From: Neckera pumila
Lineage: Eukaryota; Streptophyta; Bryopsida; Hypnales; Neckeraceae
Reading direction: 5' to 3'
Assembly: GCA_963969595.1 (NCBI GenBank)
Contig: OZ018409.1
Coordinates: 29,339,282-29,403,281, forward strand
DNA length: 64,000 bases
Positions within the stretch are counted from its first letter, which is position 1, and each line of letters begins with the position of its first letter. A model generated the notes under the pieces. That model ran no database searches and had not been told where the DNA came from. It saw only the letters and a program-made list of their open reading frames with translations. Both the position numbers and the translations under genes were made by a program. Shown here piece by piece: positions 1-12,645 of the stretch.

Positions 1-357
1 CAACAACATATATGACATACTAGCCTGTCGAAAAAGAATATTAAAATACAGTGGCTGAAATTAGGTTCAGAACTAAATTTGCGTGGTAAATGCAGACGGT
101 AGTATCTAAAATTTCACGGCATGGATTTGAAATCAATCGCGCCAACGTCAACATAAATTCAATAGAAACAGTTTTTGTGTGGTTAATGTAAACCAAATTA
201 TGCTTCTAGCGCACGTGTTTCAAGACATGAATACGGAATTTCTCATGTGGGTACGAGGGTAAAGAAATCACCAATCCACCAACAAGGCATGAAAGCCCAG
301 AAAATTCTCACAACAACATGAAATGCTGACGTGTTGGCAAGAGAGATAGAGTTATAC

Positions 358-3300
358 CTTCCAGCGCAGAAAATTCGTCATCCACTCCAGGGTCAAGATC
401 CATGTTCATCATCTGCCTCCCCAAACTTTGTTAGCTGATCCCACGAAGGTCTAACCAAAAAATCCCAAAGGCATAAATGCTGCAATTAATCTACATTTGC
501 CACTATCATATACTGCGATACTATTAGGGCAACGACCGTCCTAAGAAATCATTCTGAAACACGAATTCGATATGCATGGCTCAGCTTGGGACTCCTTGGA
601 TATATCTTTTCAGCAGCCCTCCATGAAAGTCAGAGTGGTAACACTAAAGCATCCAATAAAACTTATATTCCCCACTAATCGTATTGAGACACAGCCAATA
701 AGCACCAAGATAGAAAGTGGTAAAGATAAACTAGGAGCGAAAAAAATCAAACTAAAGTAGATCAACAGTAGTAATTACATACCATTGCTTCAACATCTGA
801 GAAGCGAGTGTCTCCATCACTTTCGAGCTCTTCCTCTGCAATCTCAAGTGCACTTGCCTCCTCATCACTTCGTATAACTCCAGTCTCTGGATCTTCTCGC
901 ACCAGACCCTCCTGTCCAGGAAGCGGATCTCCATGGTAAAAAACAGGATATGCTTCAGCTGGCACCGGTTGCCATTGAGTATGCTGACCCGTAGAAAATG
1001 GCTTTCCTGTAGGATCTGATGACGCTCTCTTAACTGCACCGTCAAGATCTGAAGGCTGGAGTTGCAAGGCTGGAAACTGTATTAACTGGTCCTCACCATC
1101 GAAATCTGACATGGAAACCGCTTCATCCTTCACAGGTCGACCGCAAAAACTGTTTGGGCTTAAATTTTCAGCGAGTAGACTTTGGGGGCTGGACTGCGGA
1201 AATGCACAACCTTGCTTGCCAGCACTCATCTCTGGGCCCCAGACATTATCATCGCCAGATTTTGGTACATGTATCTGTACAAGATGAAATCAAAGTTTTC
1301 ATTTAGTCCTTCACTGGGCAGTGGTCGTAGAGGAGTTTTCTATAGATAAAGTGACATGCTAGAGCAGAGGAAATACCAGACCCATAAGAGAAAAATGAAC
1401 ACAAAATATTATATCTCAAGCACAGAAAATGATATAATAAGTAACACTTCCGCCTGGCCAAAAAGAATCTTACAAGGAGCGATAAAATCGCAAAAAAACT
1501 AAAAGACCAAGTACACTAAAATTCTTGGAACCATTCATAAAACTACATGTAAAGAACAAGAGACCAAAACCACACCTCTAAATTAGTATGAAATTATTAT
1601 TCCAACCAACTACACAAATTAAAATGAACAGGGTTCCTGTACATCAAAAATGAAATAACATTCATTCAACTTTGAAAAGAATTAATTTCCTTACTTGATC
1701 CCGTAACGCATCAGAAGATTCCCACTCTTCGTAGACATGAAACTCCGAAGGCGAACTAGGTACATCAGCTTCGTCATCATTGCTATTGCACTCTAAAAGG
1801 TAACCATCTCTGGGTCCTCCGTCTGAGTAGTAATTAAGTGCCACCGGCAAAGGAAGCACATCATACAGATTGGGTACTTCTGTGTCCTCTGTACTCAGTG
1901 CACAAACAACAGGACCAAGGATGGGATCGATCATTATTTCATCGATAGGTTCAACTTGCACATGCTCACTGGGCTCCATGTCTAGCATGGACAAGTCATG
2001 GTCAAGTAAGGTATCAGGGCTGCCCGATGCATACAGTAGTTCGTCCTCAGCACCGATATCCAACCCCTCACTCTCGTAATATTCCCCTGAAATGTTACCA
2101 CAAGTTTATTACATTATATATACAACAACTAGAAACGAAGACAACGAAACTAGTTCCCAAAACCTCACCAGCAAAACACAAGGGGGTTAGGGTTTAAAGT
2201 TTCTCAAAGCCCCGGCATACCCTATTCAAGACAGGCAATAGTGACCAAGTGCTGTACTCTATTCTAATGACAACAGAACAAAAAACCGAACCATAACCGA
2301 GCACCTTCGTGTTACGTGCTGGACACTGCTCGTAAGATCTTCTCTCACCGTCATAGTCGCTTTCAATGTAAGAAAAACGACGTTCGCTTTCAAAATCTTG
2401 GTCACTTTGAAGGTCTTGGTCTTGATCACTTCCTAAGTAGCGTTCTTGGTCTGGATCACTTTCAAGGTCTTGCTCTTGACCTTGGTCCATATTCATGTTC
2501 AGGGCTCGGGGCTTCAAGTGCTCACGTGAATCAATGTAACCTTCACCTCCCACATCACGACTTTCCTCTAGGACAGGGGGACTACATAGGATTCCCGCTT
2601 CCAGTGTGAAGCCAACGTCTGCCGCTTCAGCTCCCTTCTCAACTTTCACACTTTGATCAAAACTTAACTGCTCAGTATGCAAGACAGGAGGCTGTTGTAA
2701 AATTGCCGCTCCCAGTGTCGAGCCAATATCTGTTGTTTCAGTTACCTTCTCAGTTTTCACACTTTGCGCAGAACTTAACTGTTCAGTATGCAGAACAGGA
2801 GGATGTTGTAAAATTGCCTCTCCCAGTGCCGAGCCTGTAGCTGTTGTTTCAGCTACCTTCTCAGCTTTCACACTTTGCACATAACTTAACTGTTCAGTAT
2901 GTACAACAGAAGGGTCCGCATCCATAGACACACTCCCGAAGGGCTCTTCGGTTTTGTGTTCCGTCCTTCTACCAACTTCAGTGTGTGCTGATTCAGAATG
3001 CGAACCAACCAAAAGAGTTTCAGGTAAACAAACCAGACTCTTCTGTGTCACAGGAGCGGCTGTAGTTGCTTCAGCAGGAGGTTGAGATACCTGCATGGCA
3101 TCCCAGTAAGATAACGTCAGCTCTAACTAAGATGCCCAATAAAGTTTCAGATTGCTGACAGTCTAGCTTCAGGAATACTTATGACGACGAAGGACGTAGA
3201 GATGCAGAACTCAGTATTTGCAAGTTCTCTTGAAGTAAATACCCTTCGAAAATGACAAGTAACCTGGAAATCAGAAGTAACATGAATGAAGGATAAGATA

Positions 3301-5893
3301 TTTACAGTACGGTCCCCCGAGTCCTTGAGATCCGATTCGCCGTTTCCGACTTTATTGGCTGCTCCATTGAAGTCCTCACTCCTCGTAGCGTTCTTGTCAG
3401 AGAAGACTTCTGGTGCACCTTCACTCTCCTCAATTTGCTTATTCCGATGAAGTGGAACAGATGGTAGTTGCAAAACATCCTGCTCAATTGGGTTTAACTG
3501 TCCAGAAAGATTGAGCTTGTCGTTGCCACCCAGCTGTTCAGTTGCTATATCATCACCCTTGGGTGTGGCCATGAAAACTTCAGGTACCATTCCATCACTC
3601 TGACTTTTTTGTCCTCTCTTTTGATCTTCCACAATTTCTACATTTGAATTTCCTGGCAGAGCTCCGAAGACTGCTCCCACTCCACCTGCAAAACTAAACT
3701 CATTACTGAGCGGAGCATTTAAACGCTTTCCTTCGTAATACACTTAGTACGGATATTGTTACTACCATTTCATAAACAACGGTGTCTACTATATTCTAGT
3801 GATCCGGACGTGAGGCGGGGACAGACTGACCTGCTGCAAGAAGACTAACCATCTGAGTGAAAGTATTGTCAAAGTCTGTGGCGCTTCCTTTGGGAGACAA
3901 AAGGCCTTCGAGCAACCCAGGGTCCACATTCGCAAGCGGTATTGTGCTCAATGGAGCAACTAACTTCTCTTTAACTTCTTCGTGCTGCTCTCCAATCGCT
4001 CCCTCATCAGGAGTTTGGGATTCTGTAGGCGAAATCCGTTTCCCTTCAGTCAATGATCTCTTTTGTTTGTGATATAGAGAACGAATGCTATTTGACCTTC
4101 GCTTCTGTTCTAGGTGTTTAACATGTCGAACTTGAGAGCCGCCAGTTTTAGGAGGAAGATCGGAAAGGGCTGCTTCAGCTTCGACCATACGTGCAGAAGC
4201 TTCAGCAGATAATTCAGGATCATACAACAGAGCTCTCCATCTCTCCCGAAGCTCCCGAACGGTGAATCTGTGGGAGAAACGCATGGCACCCTTTGCAAGC
4301 GCCTCCACAGCTGCTCCAGCCTTCAAAGGTGCATCCATAGAATCCATAAAAATTCACAAAACATAAGGAATCTTCCAAGGAGAGAGTGTCGTATCAACCC
4401 GAGCACAATCCATCAAACGGGGACAACAGAAGTTTGAGGATATTCCTCACAAGATACCCTCTCATCACCAGAAAGCAATGAAGTCCTAAAAATTATATGT
4501 CGAAGATTTCGAAATCCTCCTCAAAAAAGGAGCGGAAATTAAACAATAATATCATGGTAAATACTTCGTTTCAGCATTAGAACCAAATGAGAGGCGTCGA
4601 CGACAATATCAACACTCACTGGACATGTCTGAGCAACAGCCCCCTCTCGGGCATCCACAGACGAGAGTGTTATATCCAACATACCGTGCTCCAAACACTA
4701 GCACTGATAGAAAAGGCCATAAAATTAATTGCACAAACTATCGTAATCGAAAGTGGCTTGGCCAACTGCATAGTAGCGATTTTCGCACATACTCACCTCC
4801 ATCGCGTTCTCCAATAATAGATCATCCTCCACAGTCCACAAACTAAAATCTGGCCGTGGGCCTGCTTCTGCAACAACACCTCCTGTTACCACATTAGGCG
4901 CTACCTTTGCTGCCACCTTCGCAGCCGCTGCTATTCTGTTCCCTCCCCCTGGAGTCAGCATGCCTTCAATGTTAGTAGCAGATAATCACAATTTAAGAAA
5001 CAAAGTAATACTATACAAAACGAGATGGTCCAAGCAATGAAACCCGAAATCAAAACGCAGAGGAATTCCAAGATGCAGTACTAAGCTTGTAAGTCCGACG
5101 ACCCTCAACAAAATGACTCAGCAGTAGCTGCCATTCCAGAACTTGAAGTGAAGAATCGAGGTAAAAGGAAATGACAAGAAAGTAACTAAGCTCATCTGGA
5201 ATTCATTGCAACAAAAATATTCAGGGCCTCCGTCCAAGCAAGACAAGATTATAAGTACTCCTCAGCTTCAACAGATCAAAGAAACAGTTATGATTCAAGC
5301 TTTACTGCATGCAGTAACACTGCGAAAAAAATATTTACTTCAAAATAAATGAGATAAAGCATCACCAATGTTTCGAGAAACTGGACCTTTAACAATAGCT
5401 TTCGGGACAGTCTTCTCTTCAGTAGAAGCGGACGAACCAACAAGTTTCACGCGCTTTAACGGTCTTGCTCTCCCTGCACCCTTCTTCTTGCCTTGACCTG
5501 CGTCCTGCATGCCAATGCACAGGAATTTTAATAACAGGAATTTTTCAACAATAGTACAAACAGCAAGAATATACAATAATTCTCCGAAGTGCAAGTCGAT
5601 TACCGGCCATTACAAAAGAAAAAAAAAAAAAACCATAATCATAATCAAAATCATAATCAAATTCTCAGCCATACCTTGGGGACCGTAGTAGCCTCACTCG
5701 ACGGAACGTCAGGTGCCTCAGCAGCAACCGCAGCAGCAGTAGGAGTGGCCACGGCACGCTCCGCGTAGTCGAAGTCCGGTAGCGGCACACGCTTCATTGC
5801 TTCGTATACAACCGCCATATCCACTGGCGCATCATCATCCTCGCTATCAAAGAAACCATCACCGACCTCCGCATCATGCTCTGCCATCTCCAT
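358..5893 (-). CDS. MCRS1: MCRS1/EMB1967-like FHA-domain protein, 5' part (partial at left edge)
   Basis: Plant homologue of microspherule protein 1, a nuclear protein associated with the INO80 chromatin-remodelling complex in other organisms. Exons read on the minus strand: 5893-5675, 5504-5366, 4963-4797, 4320-3831, 3685-3306, 3090-2298, 2086-1695, 1274-783, 412-358. Phases agree throughout; the 2298 donor is weak and was chosen because the stronger-looking one at 2305 breaks the frame. About 1,042 residues lie in the window. The MCRS_N signature spans exons 3 and 4 (about residues 160-230: WTVEDDLLLENAME, then LAKGAMRFSHRFTVRELRERW). Before it lies a basic stretch (GQGKKKGAGRARPLKR), probably nuclear localisation. 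Exon 6 has three 37-residue repeats and a DQ/SD-rich acidic tract. The MNMDLDPGVDDEF segment in the last visible exon normally lies shortly before the FHA domain, which must lie left of base 1. The start is the first ATG in frame with the acidic N-terminus MEMAEHDAEVGDG. Family assignment is firm; exact boundaries are moderately sure. Confidence 0.86.
2575..2912 (-). repeat. Three tandem 111-bp coding repeats inside MCRS1-like exon 6
   Basis: Three in-frame copies of 111 bp encode 37-residue units that share HTEQLS, QSVK.EK and a following AILQ.PP-type segment. Anchor positions (the cagtat motif) lie exactly 111 bp apart at 2673, 2784 and 2895. The copies have diverged but all remain open, so the repeat is part of the protein. 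No known domain is recognised. Confidence 0.85.
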
Positions 5894-6130
5894 TACTCTC
5901 CTCTGTCCTACTTCGAAATCCTTCCACCATCAATCATCAAGCACCAAATACATCATCCCCAAACCCTAATTCAACCACAAAGGTTTCAATCTCGTCCCAC
6001 TAGTCAAACCAACCATCGCATCATGCTCTACCATCTCCAAGCTTCTCCCCTAGTCTACTTCGAAAATCCTTCCATCTACCTATCATCAAGTACCAAACTC
6101 GTCCGCATCACCAAACTCAAATTCCTCGTA
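5870..6130. repeat. Duplicated leader/start-codon region of the MCRS1-like gene
   Basis: Two copies with a 147-bp offset: the motif gcatcatgct begins at 5871 and again at 6018, and each copy continues with ctaccatctcc/ctgccatctcc, a ctacttcgaaa tract and atcatcaag. The inner copy holds the first codons of the gene. In the outer copy the first ATG is changed but the second, equivalent to Met3, is kept. Confidence 0.8.
5966..6034 (-). other. Possible 22-residue upstream ORF in the MCRS1-like leader
   Basis: In the outer leader copy the ATG equivalent to Met3 of the main protein opens a short frame beginning MVEHDAMVGL and ending in TAG at 5968-5966, before the main ATG at 5893. If transcription starts upstream of 6034 it would be a uORF derived from the duplicated start region and could lower translation of the main frame. 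The transcription start is not visible in the sequence. Confidence 0.4.
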
Positions 6131-7285
6131 AACGGCTTTCAATATTCTCCCATTACTCAAAAGCTTCGACGTCCTCGTTACGGCTTCCCCCAGCAACTGA
6201 CTGAAAAATTGCTGCTGCAAAGAAGAAATTCACAAACAAATAAACAGAGGACCGTGTACAAATTGTCCTATGGCTGCATCGATACAGTATATGAATGGTT
6301 CTAGTTTTTTTTGCTTTTTTCCTAGAAAACTTGTTCTGGTCATGATAAAAAACGGAAAGAATTGCAAAATCCAAGCAACCTGGCGGCTGTGTGCCGATGT
6401 TTGGGTGTCCGGATTTGCAAGCGTTCACGAGAAGACGGCGGAACGGTGTCGGCCTTGCGGCGCTCAAATGTTGGAAACCTGCGGTGTGAACAGAGACGAG
6501 ATTATCCCTAATTAGCCCCTAAAAGTCCGTAAGAATGAAGATCTGGAGTTTTTTAAGCAAAATTAATTGTAACCTAAGCTTCTCATTTTTGCAAGTCTTT
6601 TTTTTCTTACATTTATTCATGGAGTTGTTTGAAACAAACTTTGCACAAATTTTATGAAGCATCAAGAGATCACACTAGTCACATAGATGAAGCATAGACA
6701 AAATTTGTTTTCTCAAACGTACTTTGATGTACTAAATCAATTTCAAGTAACTCATGTAGGAACGGCTATTAAAGTCAATTGTAATCCACCAAATGAAAAC
6801 CAAATGTCTTGGAAATTAGAATGTCCTAGAATTTCCAAATTCATTACTAAATTGAGCACACTTTTAGGTAATGTTTTAGTACAAAATATTCATTATTTCA
6901 TTTTCATCAAATTAATTATGGTAAAGGAAGGTTGATTCTTACATCTGATTTCTATATCATAATGACTCAAAATTTATTTTTGCAATAAAGGTTCATTTTA
7001 CTTTTACTTTGCATAGCCCCCATTTTAAGAAAAAAAATAATTTATAAAAAAAGTTAAAAAAATCAATGTCTCCCCCTTGCATCACAATTGTTGACAATTG
7101 TATGTAGCAACGCAAAGCCTTGAGTTTTATTAATTTACTTTCCTATTGTTGTGTCTTCTAATTTAGACTATAGCTTTATTTGGCTAAGAAAATCTGATTT
7201 TTATATTTATTTTATTTTTTCTTCCTATTTGCTTAACTTTCTCATTTTTTATTGAATGAATCTAGAAAACACATGGTTGCTTGGC
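6131..7285. other. Intergenic, AT-rich, no gene seen
   Basis: Upstream region of the MCRS1-like gene. GC is moderate to about 6.5 kb and drops sharply after it. Open frames are short, lack splice context and have no family resemblance. A lone agcccctaaaag at 6513 resembles one end of the TTAA family, without a partner. Confidence 0.6.
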
Positions 7286-8179
7286 TTAACCTCTAAAAGC
7301 CCATTGTCTCTTTGAGGGACGAATGGCATTTCGGCCAAGTACCTACGGGCTAACTTTTTGTCATGGTTTTCTGAAACTTTTTTTGAACATAAAAAAAATG
7401 CTAAGCTTCGTGGAAATAATTTTTTTTTTTCAATCGCTGCTTGGAAAAAAAAGTTATGCCTAAATACGCTCAAAATAGCCTTCGGCGGGCAGTTAAAAAA
7501 AATTAAATTTAAATTTTTTTTGAATTTTCTTATAGATTATATTTTTTTCTATTTGGAAATCTTTGATTCATTTCATTTGGATTTTTTATGAGAAAGTTAT
7601 GGACAAACTTGTTTTGGGGGCAATTAGAGCATCTTCCTGAAAAAAATAACTTGTACAATTGATTTTTGAATGCAACTTTTACAATTTTTCAAAAGAAAAG
7701 TTTTACAAGGTTTAGTTTTTTGCTAGAACAATTTCACAATTGGGATTAGTGCATTTTAATTCTATTTTAGAGATATTAATAATTTAAATTTTCTTTCTAT
7801 CTCGTACCTACTTCTACTTAATAATTAAGTTTTCTTGGATTTTTTTTTCCCCTAAACTCTCAATTCAATTCTCCATTGTAGAGATTTAAGCTCAAAACTC
7901 TAAAGTGCAAAAGATTTAAGTTAAAATTGTTCAAAGTTAAGATCTAGTCTTGCAATGTGTTGAAAACTCATTTTTTTCACTTTAAACGCAAATGTCTTGC
8001 AATTTGTGCGGTCAAAAATTTTGAAATTTTTTCCACGTATTCTCATACAAATTAGGTGTAAGATCCTATGGTTAGGTATGCAAAAAGAACCATTTTTTAA
8101 TTTTTTTTTCTCTTTGCTACAACAATGGCAATTTTGGATATTTTTTGGCAAAAAAAGGCCTTGGGCCTTCAGGGATTAA
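7286..8179 (+). mobile_element. TTAA element A1 (non-coding, about 0.9 kb)
   Basis: Begins with TTAA plus cctctaaaagcccattg and ends with cttcagggattaa, flanked by TTAA at 7286-7289 and 8176-8179. The inner sequence matches A2 along its length (the agaaagttatgga tract, the cattgggattagtgcat-type tract, a taagatcctatggtta tract). No transposase frame. Lies between the two divergent 5' gene ends. Confidence 0.8.
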
Positions 8180-8591
8180 CGGCTTCATTCATAGATAGAG
8201 GTACCTATCTCAAACAATCTCCCATGTGATGACTTTACAGGGTGACCTATTGTGGACAGCAATTGGATGTATTGTTCTTTGAAAAAGATTTCTTATTTGT
8301 ACCTTCTCGTCTACTCATCTCTCTTCCTTCCTTAATTAGGAAGAAATTTCAAGCTAACCATTATAGGTGAGTCTATGAGACCAGAATGGGTCCGATTAAA
8401 AATCCTCATTTATATTAAATAAAATATTCTTTCTTGAGGAAAAAAATTCCTTTTTCTGTACACATTGAGCTCAATTTCTCAATGAATTTCCCATATCCTA
8501 TAGGCTGAAATGCTTAAGTTATCCGTTATAGGTTACCTTTAGCTTCGATAGAATCTAGAGAGTTAGAAGCAAAAATTCCAAAAATTCAAAC
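8180..8591. other. Intergenic, probable upstream region of the cornichon gene
   Basis: No gene or repeat recognised. A sharp rise in GC and CT-rich tracts from about 8595 marks the probable start of the cornichon leader. Confidence 0.5.
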
Positions 8592-8832
8592 AAGATTCAG
8601 GGTTAAACTTGTGTTGCTGCACACGAGGCAGAACAGAGTCCGTCGTCGTCCTCTCCGCCACATCGGAAGAAGAAGATTCTTCTCCCTGAACCCCCTCCAA
8701 GGCACAGCTTCGATGAATCCCTCACAAACAACCGTTATAACTTCAGTACCTTCAACTCTTCTTCTTCATCTTCTTCATCTTTGTTACTGAAACCCAATTT
8801 GTCTCGAATCCGAATTACTTAGTTTGAAGACT
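8592..8832 (+). promoter_or_regulatory. Probable 5' leader of the cornichon gene
   Basis: CT/GA-rich tracts typical of plant core promoters and leaders (cttcttcttcatcttcttc at about 8758-8776) lie just upstream of the ATG at 8833. No clear TATA box could be placed, so the transcription start is unknown. Confidence 0.4.
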
Positions 8833-11106
8833 ATGGCGTTTGAGCTTTTTCTCTGGCTCTTGAGCTTCTTCGCTGTGGTCTCGTTGATCGGAGTCCTCGT
8901 CTACCAGGTACGGTATTATTGATGGGTTTTTTGGAGCGAAACCCAGGGTAGGGTTTGGTTTAGGGCTTGCTCTTACGGCGAGTCTTTCAGAAATTCGAAT
9001 CTTTGTGGCCATTATTTGAGAGTTTTGGGGATTCATGTTAGCTATTATTTTTGTTTTACGATGTTTTGCTCTGTTTTACGATGCTTTGAAGTGTGTAATT
9101 TGGAGGTGGTGAGAGAATTGGAGTTTTCTTTTTTTTCAATTTGGTGTGTTGGTTGGTTGGTGTGCAGTTGATGTGCTTGTCCGACCTGGAGTTCGATTAC
9201 ATCAACCCGTTTGATTCTTCATCGCGCATCAATAGTTTCATTGTCCCTGAATTTGCGATTCATGGAGCTTTGGGCTGCGTTTTCCTCCTCACGGGGCACT
9301 GGCTTCTGTTTTTACTCAACGTGCCCTTGACCTACTATCACACGAATTTGTAAGTTCAGAGATTTCGTTTCGGTTTTTAGGGTGTAGCATTTAGGGTTTC
9401 TTTTTACTCTTAATGGTTGAGATCTTTTGAAACCTGGTAGTTACTCGAGGTAGCGAGATGTTTAGGGTTTAGGACCTTGTCTGTCCGTTTGGAGTAGGGT
9501 TTGCTGATCGCCTTCTCTATCCGTTTCGAATGTCTATGCTTTATGTTTTTTGGAGAAGTCATGTTCTGACCCTCCTGTAGTTTGTGCGGTTCCATGGTTA
9601 AGGTTGAGGTCTAATGAACAACAGTATTTTGTAATTCAAATTCAAAAATTGGATTCGGAGCAAGATTTCACTGACTTTTGGAATTTCAAAGTTTAAAATG
9701 GACTAGAACCAAAACCTGTTAGGCTTCATTCTCTTAGTTTAAATCAAATACCGAAATTGAATATTTTGAAAATTACAATCAAGTTTGGATGCAGGGGCCT
9801 TTTTAATGGTTAAAGGTTAAGGGTTATGCTTTCATTGGTAAGAGATTACTCTATAGAGCTCTCACTGGAGAGCTCACTTTGGGTGCAAGAGCCAAACTAG
9901 TCTTTTTCATCAAATCGTCAATTGTCAATGTATTGAATGATTTCTTATTGTAATCACTCAAAATGGGAGGTTGTAGACCGCTATTGAAGGGATAGGAGAC
10001 AATCCCATTTCCATTTAGCCAAGTCATTCTTATACCCAACTTGCTAATTGAAGGCCAACCAAGTGTATGAATAGGTGTCTTGCTGTTGGAAACAAGGGAC
10101 AGTTAATTGAAGATAGGATCATATCCCTAATAGTATCCTTTAACTTATTGCTTGCTGCAGGTACCTAAAGAAGGAGCATCTTCTGGATGTCACGGAAATC
10201 TTCAATCAGCTTAACCGTGAGAAAAAGTACCGAATGGTCAAGCTCGCGTTTTACCTACTTCTCTTCTTTATTGTTATTTACAAGTAAGGTCTTCGATCTC
10301 TTGCCTCATTTCTCATTTTTGGTTCAATCTTTGAAAGGTACTTTGAATTCATTCATCACTTGACAAGTTCTGAAGTTTTCAGGTTCGGATGTTCTATAGA
10401 TAAACTCACGCTGGCATAACAGCTGTTTAGGATTTATCATTTATCAGGTCCTCGTTTCCCTCGAGCTTGGGAATCTACTTGATGAATTTACCTTTTAAGA
10501 TTTTTTTTTCTTGCCGCTTATTTGACAGGTTGTTGATGGCAGTCATTGTCCTGTGATAAATCATTTTGATGCTTGTTGTGTGGTGAGTTCCTATTGTTCA
10601 TATCTCGTCTCTGTAGAGTCCGTTGTGTGGGTGTGTTCATTCATTCATCCATTTATTATTATTTTTGAAAACTTAGCCGCATGGTCTAGACCAAGGTACG
10701 TGGTCTACACTGAAGGATTTGTGTGACCATAGGAAGACCTTCCCATGAATTATGGTGAAGAGTGCCTTTTATGATGCTGTTTAAGAGCTCCTGAAATAGT
10801 CTAATTTTACTAAAATCCTTGATTGTTGCTTGTGTGTGGGGAATAGATTGTGAATCTAGTTACTGCACCATGTAGAAATTGAGCTATTTGATGCCTCAAT
10901 GCATCTGGAAACTTTGGAACTTGGTTCGTGAAGTTAGATGGAGGGATGCTGTATGATTTCTTTCATATTTGTTGGGAATGTTTTTCTCTGAAGTCGGCAG
11001 TGCTTATGTTTGCAGATTGGTGTTGGCAGCTGTCTTCTTAATACTCGAGCATGAGAATGCTGTAGACAACGCTGGCTCATTTACGGGAATTCACGCGGAC
11101 ATGTGA
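8833..11106 (+). CDS. CNIH: Cornichon-family ER cargo receptor (complete)
   Basis: Four exons: 8833-8907, 9168-9349, 10161-10283, 11016-11106, all with GT-AG borders and matching phases, giving 156 residues. Cornichon proteins are small ER/early-Golgi membrane cargo receptors that load transmembrane cargo into COPII vesicles; plant members act on transporters. The N-terminus MAFELFLWLLSFF is a membrane segment. The family signature follows in exon 2 (CLSDLEFDYINPFDSS, then IVPEFAIHG), with a second membrane segment (GCVFLLTGHWLLFLL) and YYHTNLYLKK across the exon 2/3 border. Exon 3 has the conserved DVTEIFNQL and KLAFYLLLFF segments, and exon 4 a final hydrophobic stretch and short polar tail ending GIHADM. 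Length fits the family (about 135-160). No defects seen. Confidence 0.95.
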
Positions 11107-12470
11107 TTTTGACCGCTGAGGTGGGGAATCCATTCCCGTGGCTTCAGCTGTTTTGAGTGGTTCCCATTATTAGAATGGATTTTTGTTTTTCCATGCGAGT
11201 CTTGTCCCCATTTTCAAGGGATCTCAATGTATCATTTGCATACTCAATCCGAGTATTTGGTCCTAGTCACTATCAATCCGAGTCTACCCTTGATCCACGA
11301 ATATTGCATCTAAGATGTATCTCATGAAAGCATCTTCGACTTTGCTTGTGATAGAATCTGCAACTTGATCATTCTCATTTTTTACGTGTCATGTATTTGG
11401 ATGAAGGTATTCTTATCACTTGGTAGCAGGTTGTCATTTTCTGGTTATTTGCAAGGATAATAATGCACTTCATTTTTATATGGAAACTAAATTTCGTTAC
11501 CCAACTAATTTGGATGTGCTGCGGGGGGTTACCTGTGCCACAGTGACCAGAGGATCACTTGGAAGCTTACAACTAGTAGATATGGGACCGCATGAATCAG
11601 CAGGCGAATTCTCATGACAGGCAAGTTTCTACCACCTTGTTGATTAGCCACTATAAGCCCAAATGACCAAAACAAGTTGCTTCCATATGCAAAGAAGGTA
11701 ACAAATTGTGCAATTTTGAACAATAAGAGTATCTTTTGGAAGTTACAATAATCAACTATTACCTTCCAAAGTTGGCTATTGGGAACTTAGAGGTAATCAC
11801 TAAATGCCGAAGACATACCATAAGTGTAGGGCAGGATGAACACTCCTTTGCCAAATATATAATTATTTCCAAAAATTAAAGGTTCGGTAGATGTCTAAAA
11901 TAGAATTATTCCTCAAGATTTTTTTTCCCAGACAAAAAAAAGAAGTAAAAAGTAATAATTTCCAAAAGTTTTGACATCTATTCTTACAATAATTTTTCCA
12001 CCGAATTATTGTTTTGGCACGGTATATGTTATGTCAAATTTTCTTCGGATGTTTATTCATTCACTTAGAGGTTTTGGGAAATTGCACTTCGTGCCGTCAG
12101 AACCAAAATCAAGCTTGCTGTGCACCTCACGAATTTCAACATCACCATGCTTTCCCAAATATTGAGAAATTGAAATGCTCATGTATGTTTACATGTGTTT
12201 TTTCTCTTTGTTAAAAATTTATTATATATAGAATATTAAGATGACTTACAACACATTAATTCAGAAATTTAGTAGATTTATAAAACCATGCTGGCTTCAT
12301 TTGAATATTATTTTATTGTACCAAGATTAAATTACAAATCATTTTAGTTTCGATGAATTCTGAAAGCTAATCAATTTGGCAAAATATGGTGTTTTCAAGT
12401 TCAGTTTTATGATCATTTCTGATCATCTTAACAGCTTTGTAACTTTCAGATAGTTATAAAATAATAGATA
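11107..12470. other. Cornichon 3' region and intergenic DNA
   Basis: The first few hundred bases are probably the cornichon 3' UTR (GC still near that of the gene). After about 11.6 kb the sequence becomes AT-rich with no supported gene. Confidence 0.5.
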
Positions 12471-12473
12471 TTA

Positions 12474-12642
12474 GAGACGCTTTACACCAAGAGGCCGGGC
12501 CATTCCCCTTGAGGCCGATTGCACAAATTTCAGCCTTTTGTCCAATCACAAGTGAAGATCTCAGCCCTTTGTCCAATCAGAAGTGAGGATTTTGAGTCTC
12601 TGACACAGGAAATTGACCCAGCCTCTTGGTGTAAAGCGTCCC
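12474..12642. mobile_element. Harbinger/Tourist-like MITE
   Basis: 169-bp element with near-perfect terminal inverted repeats (GAGACGCTTTACACCAAGAG at the left; the right end reads back as GGGACGCTTTACACCAAGAG). Three-base direct repeats TTA flank it at 12471-12473 and 12643-12645. A TTA target and G(A/G)G-type ends fit the PIF/Harbinger group. No coding capacity; relatively GC-rich inside. Confidence 0.85.
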
Positions 12643-12645
12643 TTA

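Noticed and set aside
1..300. FHA domain exon of the MCRS1-like gene
   Set aside because: No FHA-like residues in any minus-strand frame; the stretch looks intronic, so the domain must lie beyond the window.
6509..6530. Sequence agcccctaaaagtcc resembling a TTAA-family end
   Set aside because: It has no TTAA directly before it and no matching interior or second end nearby, so it is probably chance or too eroded to call.
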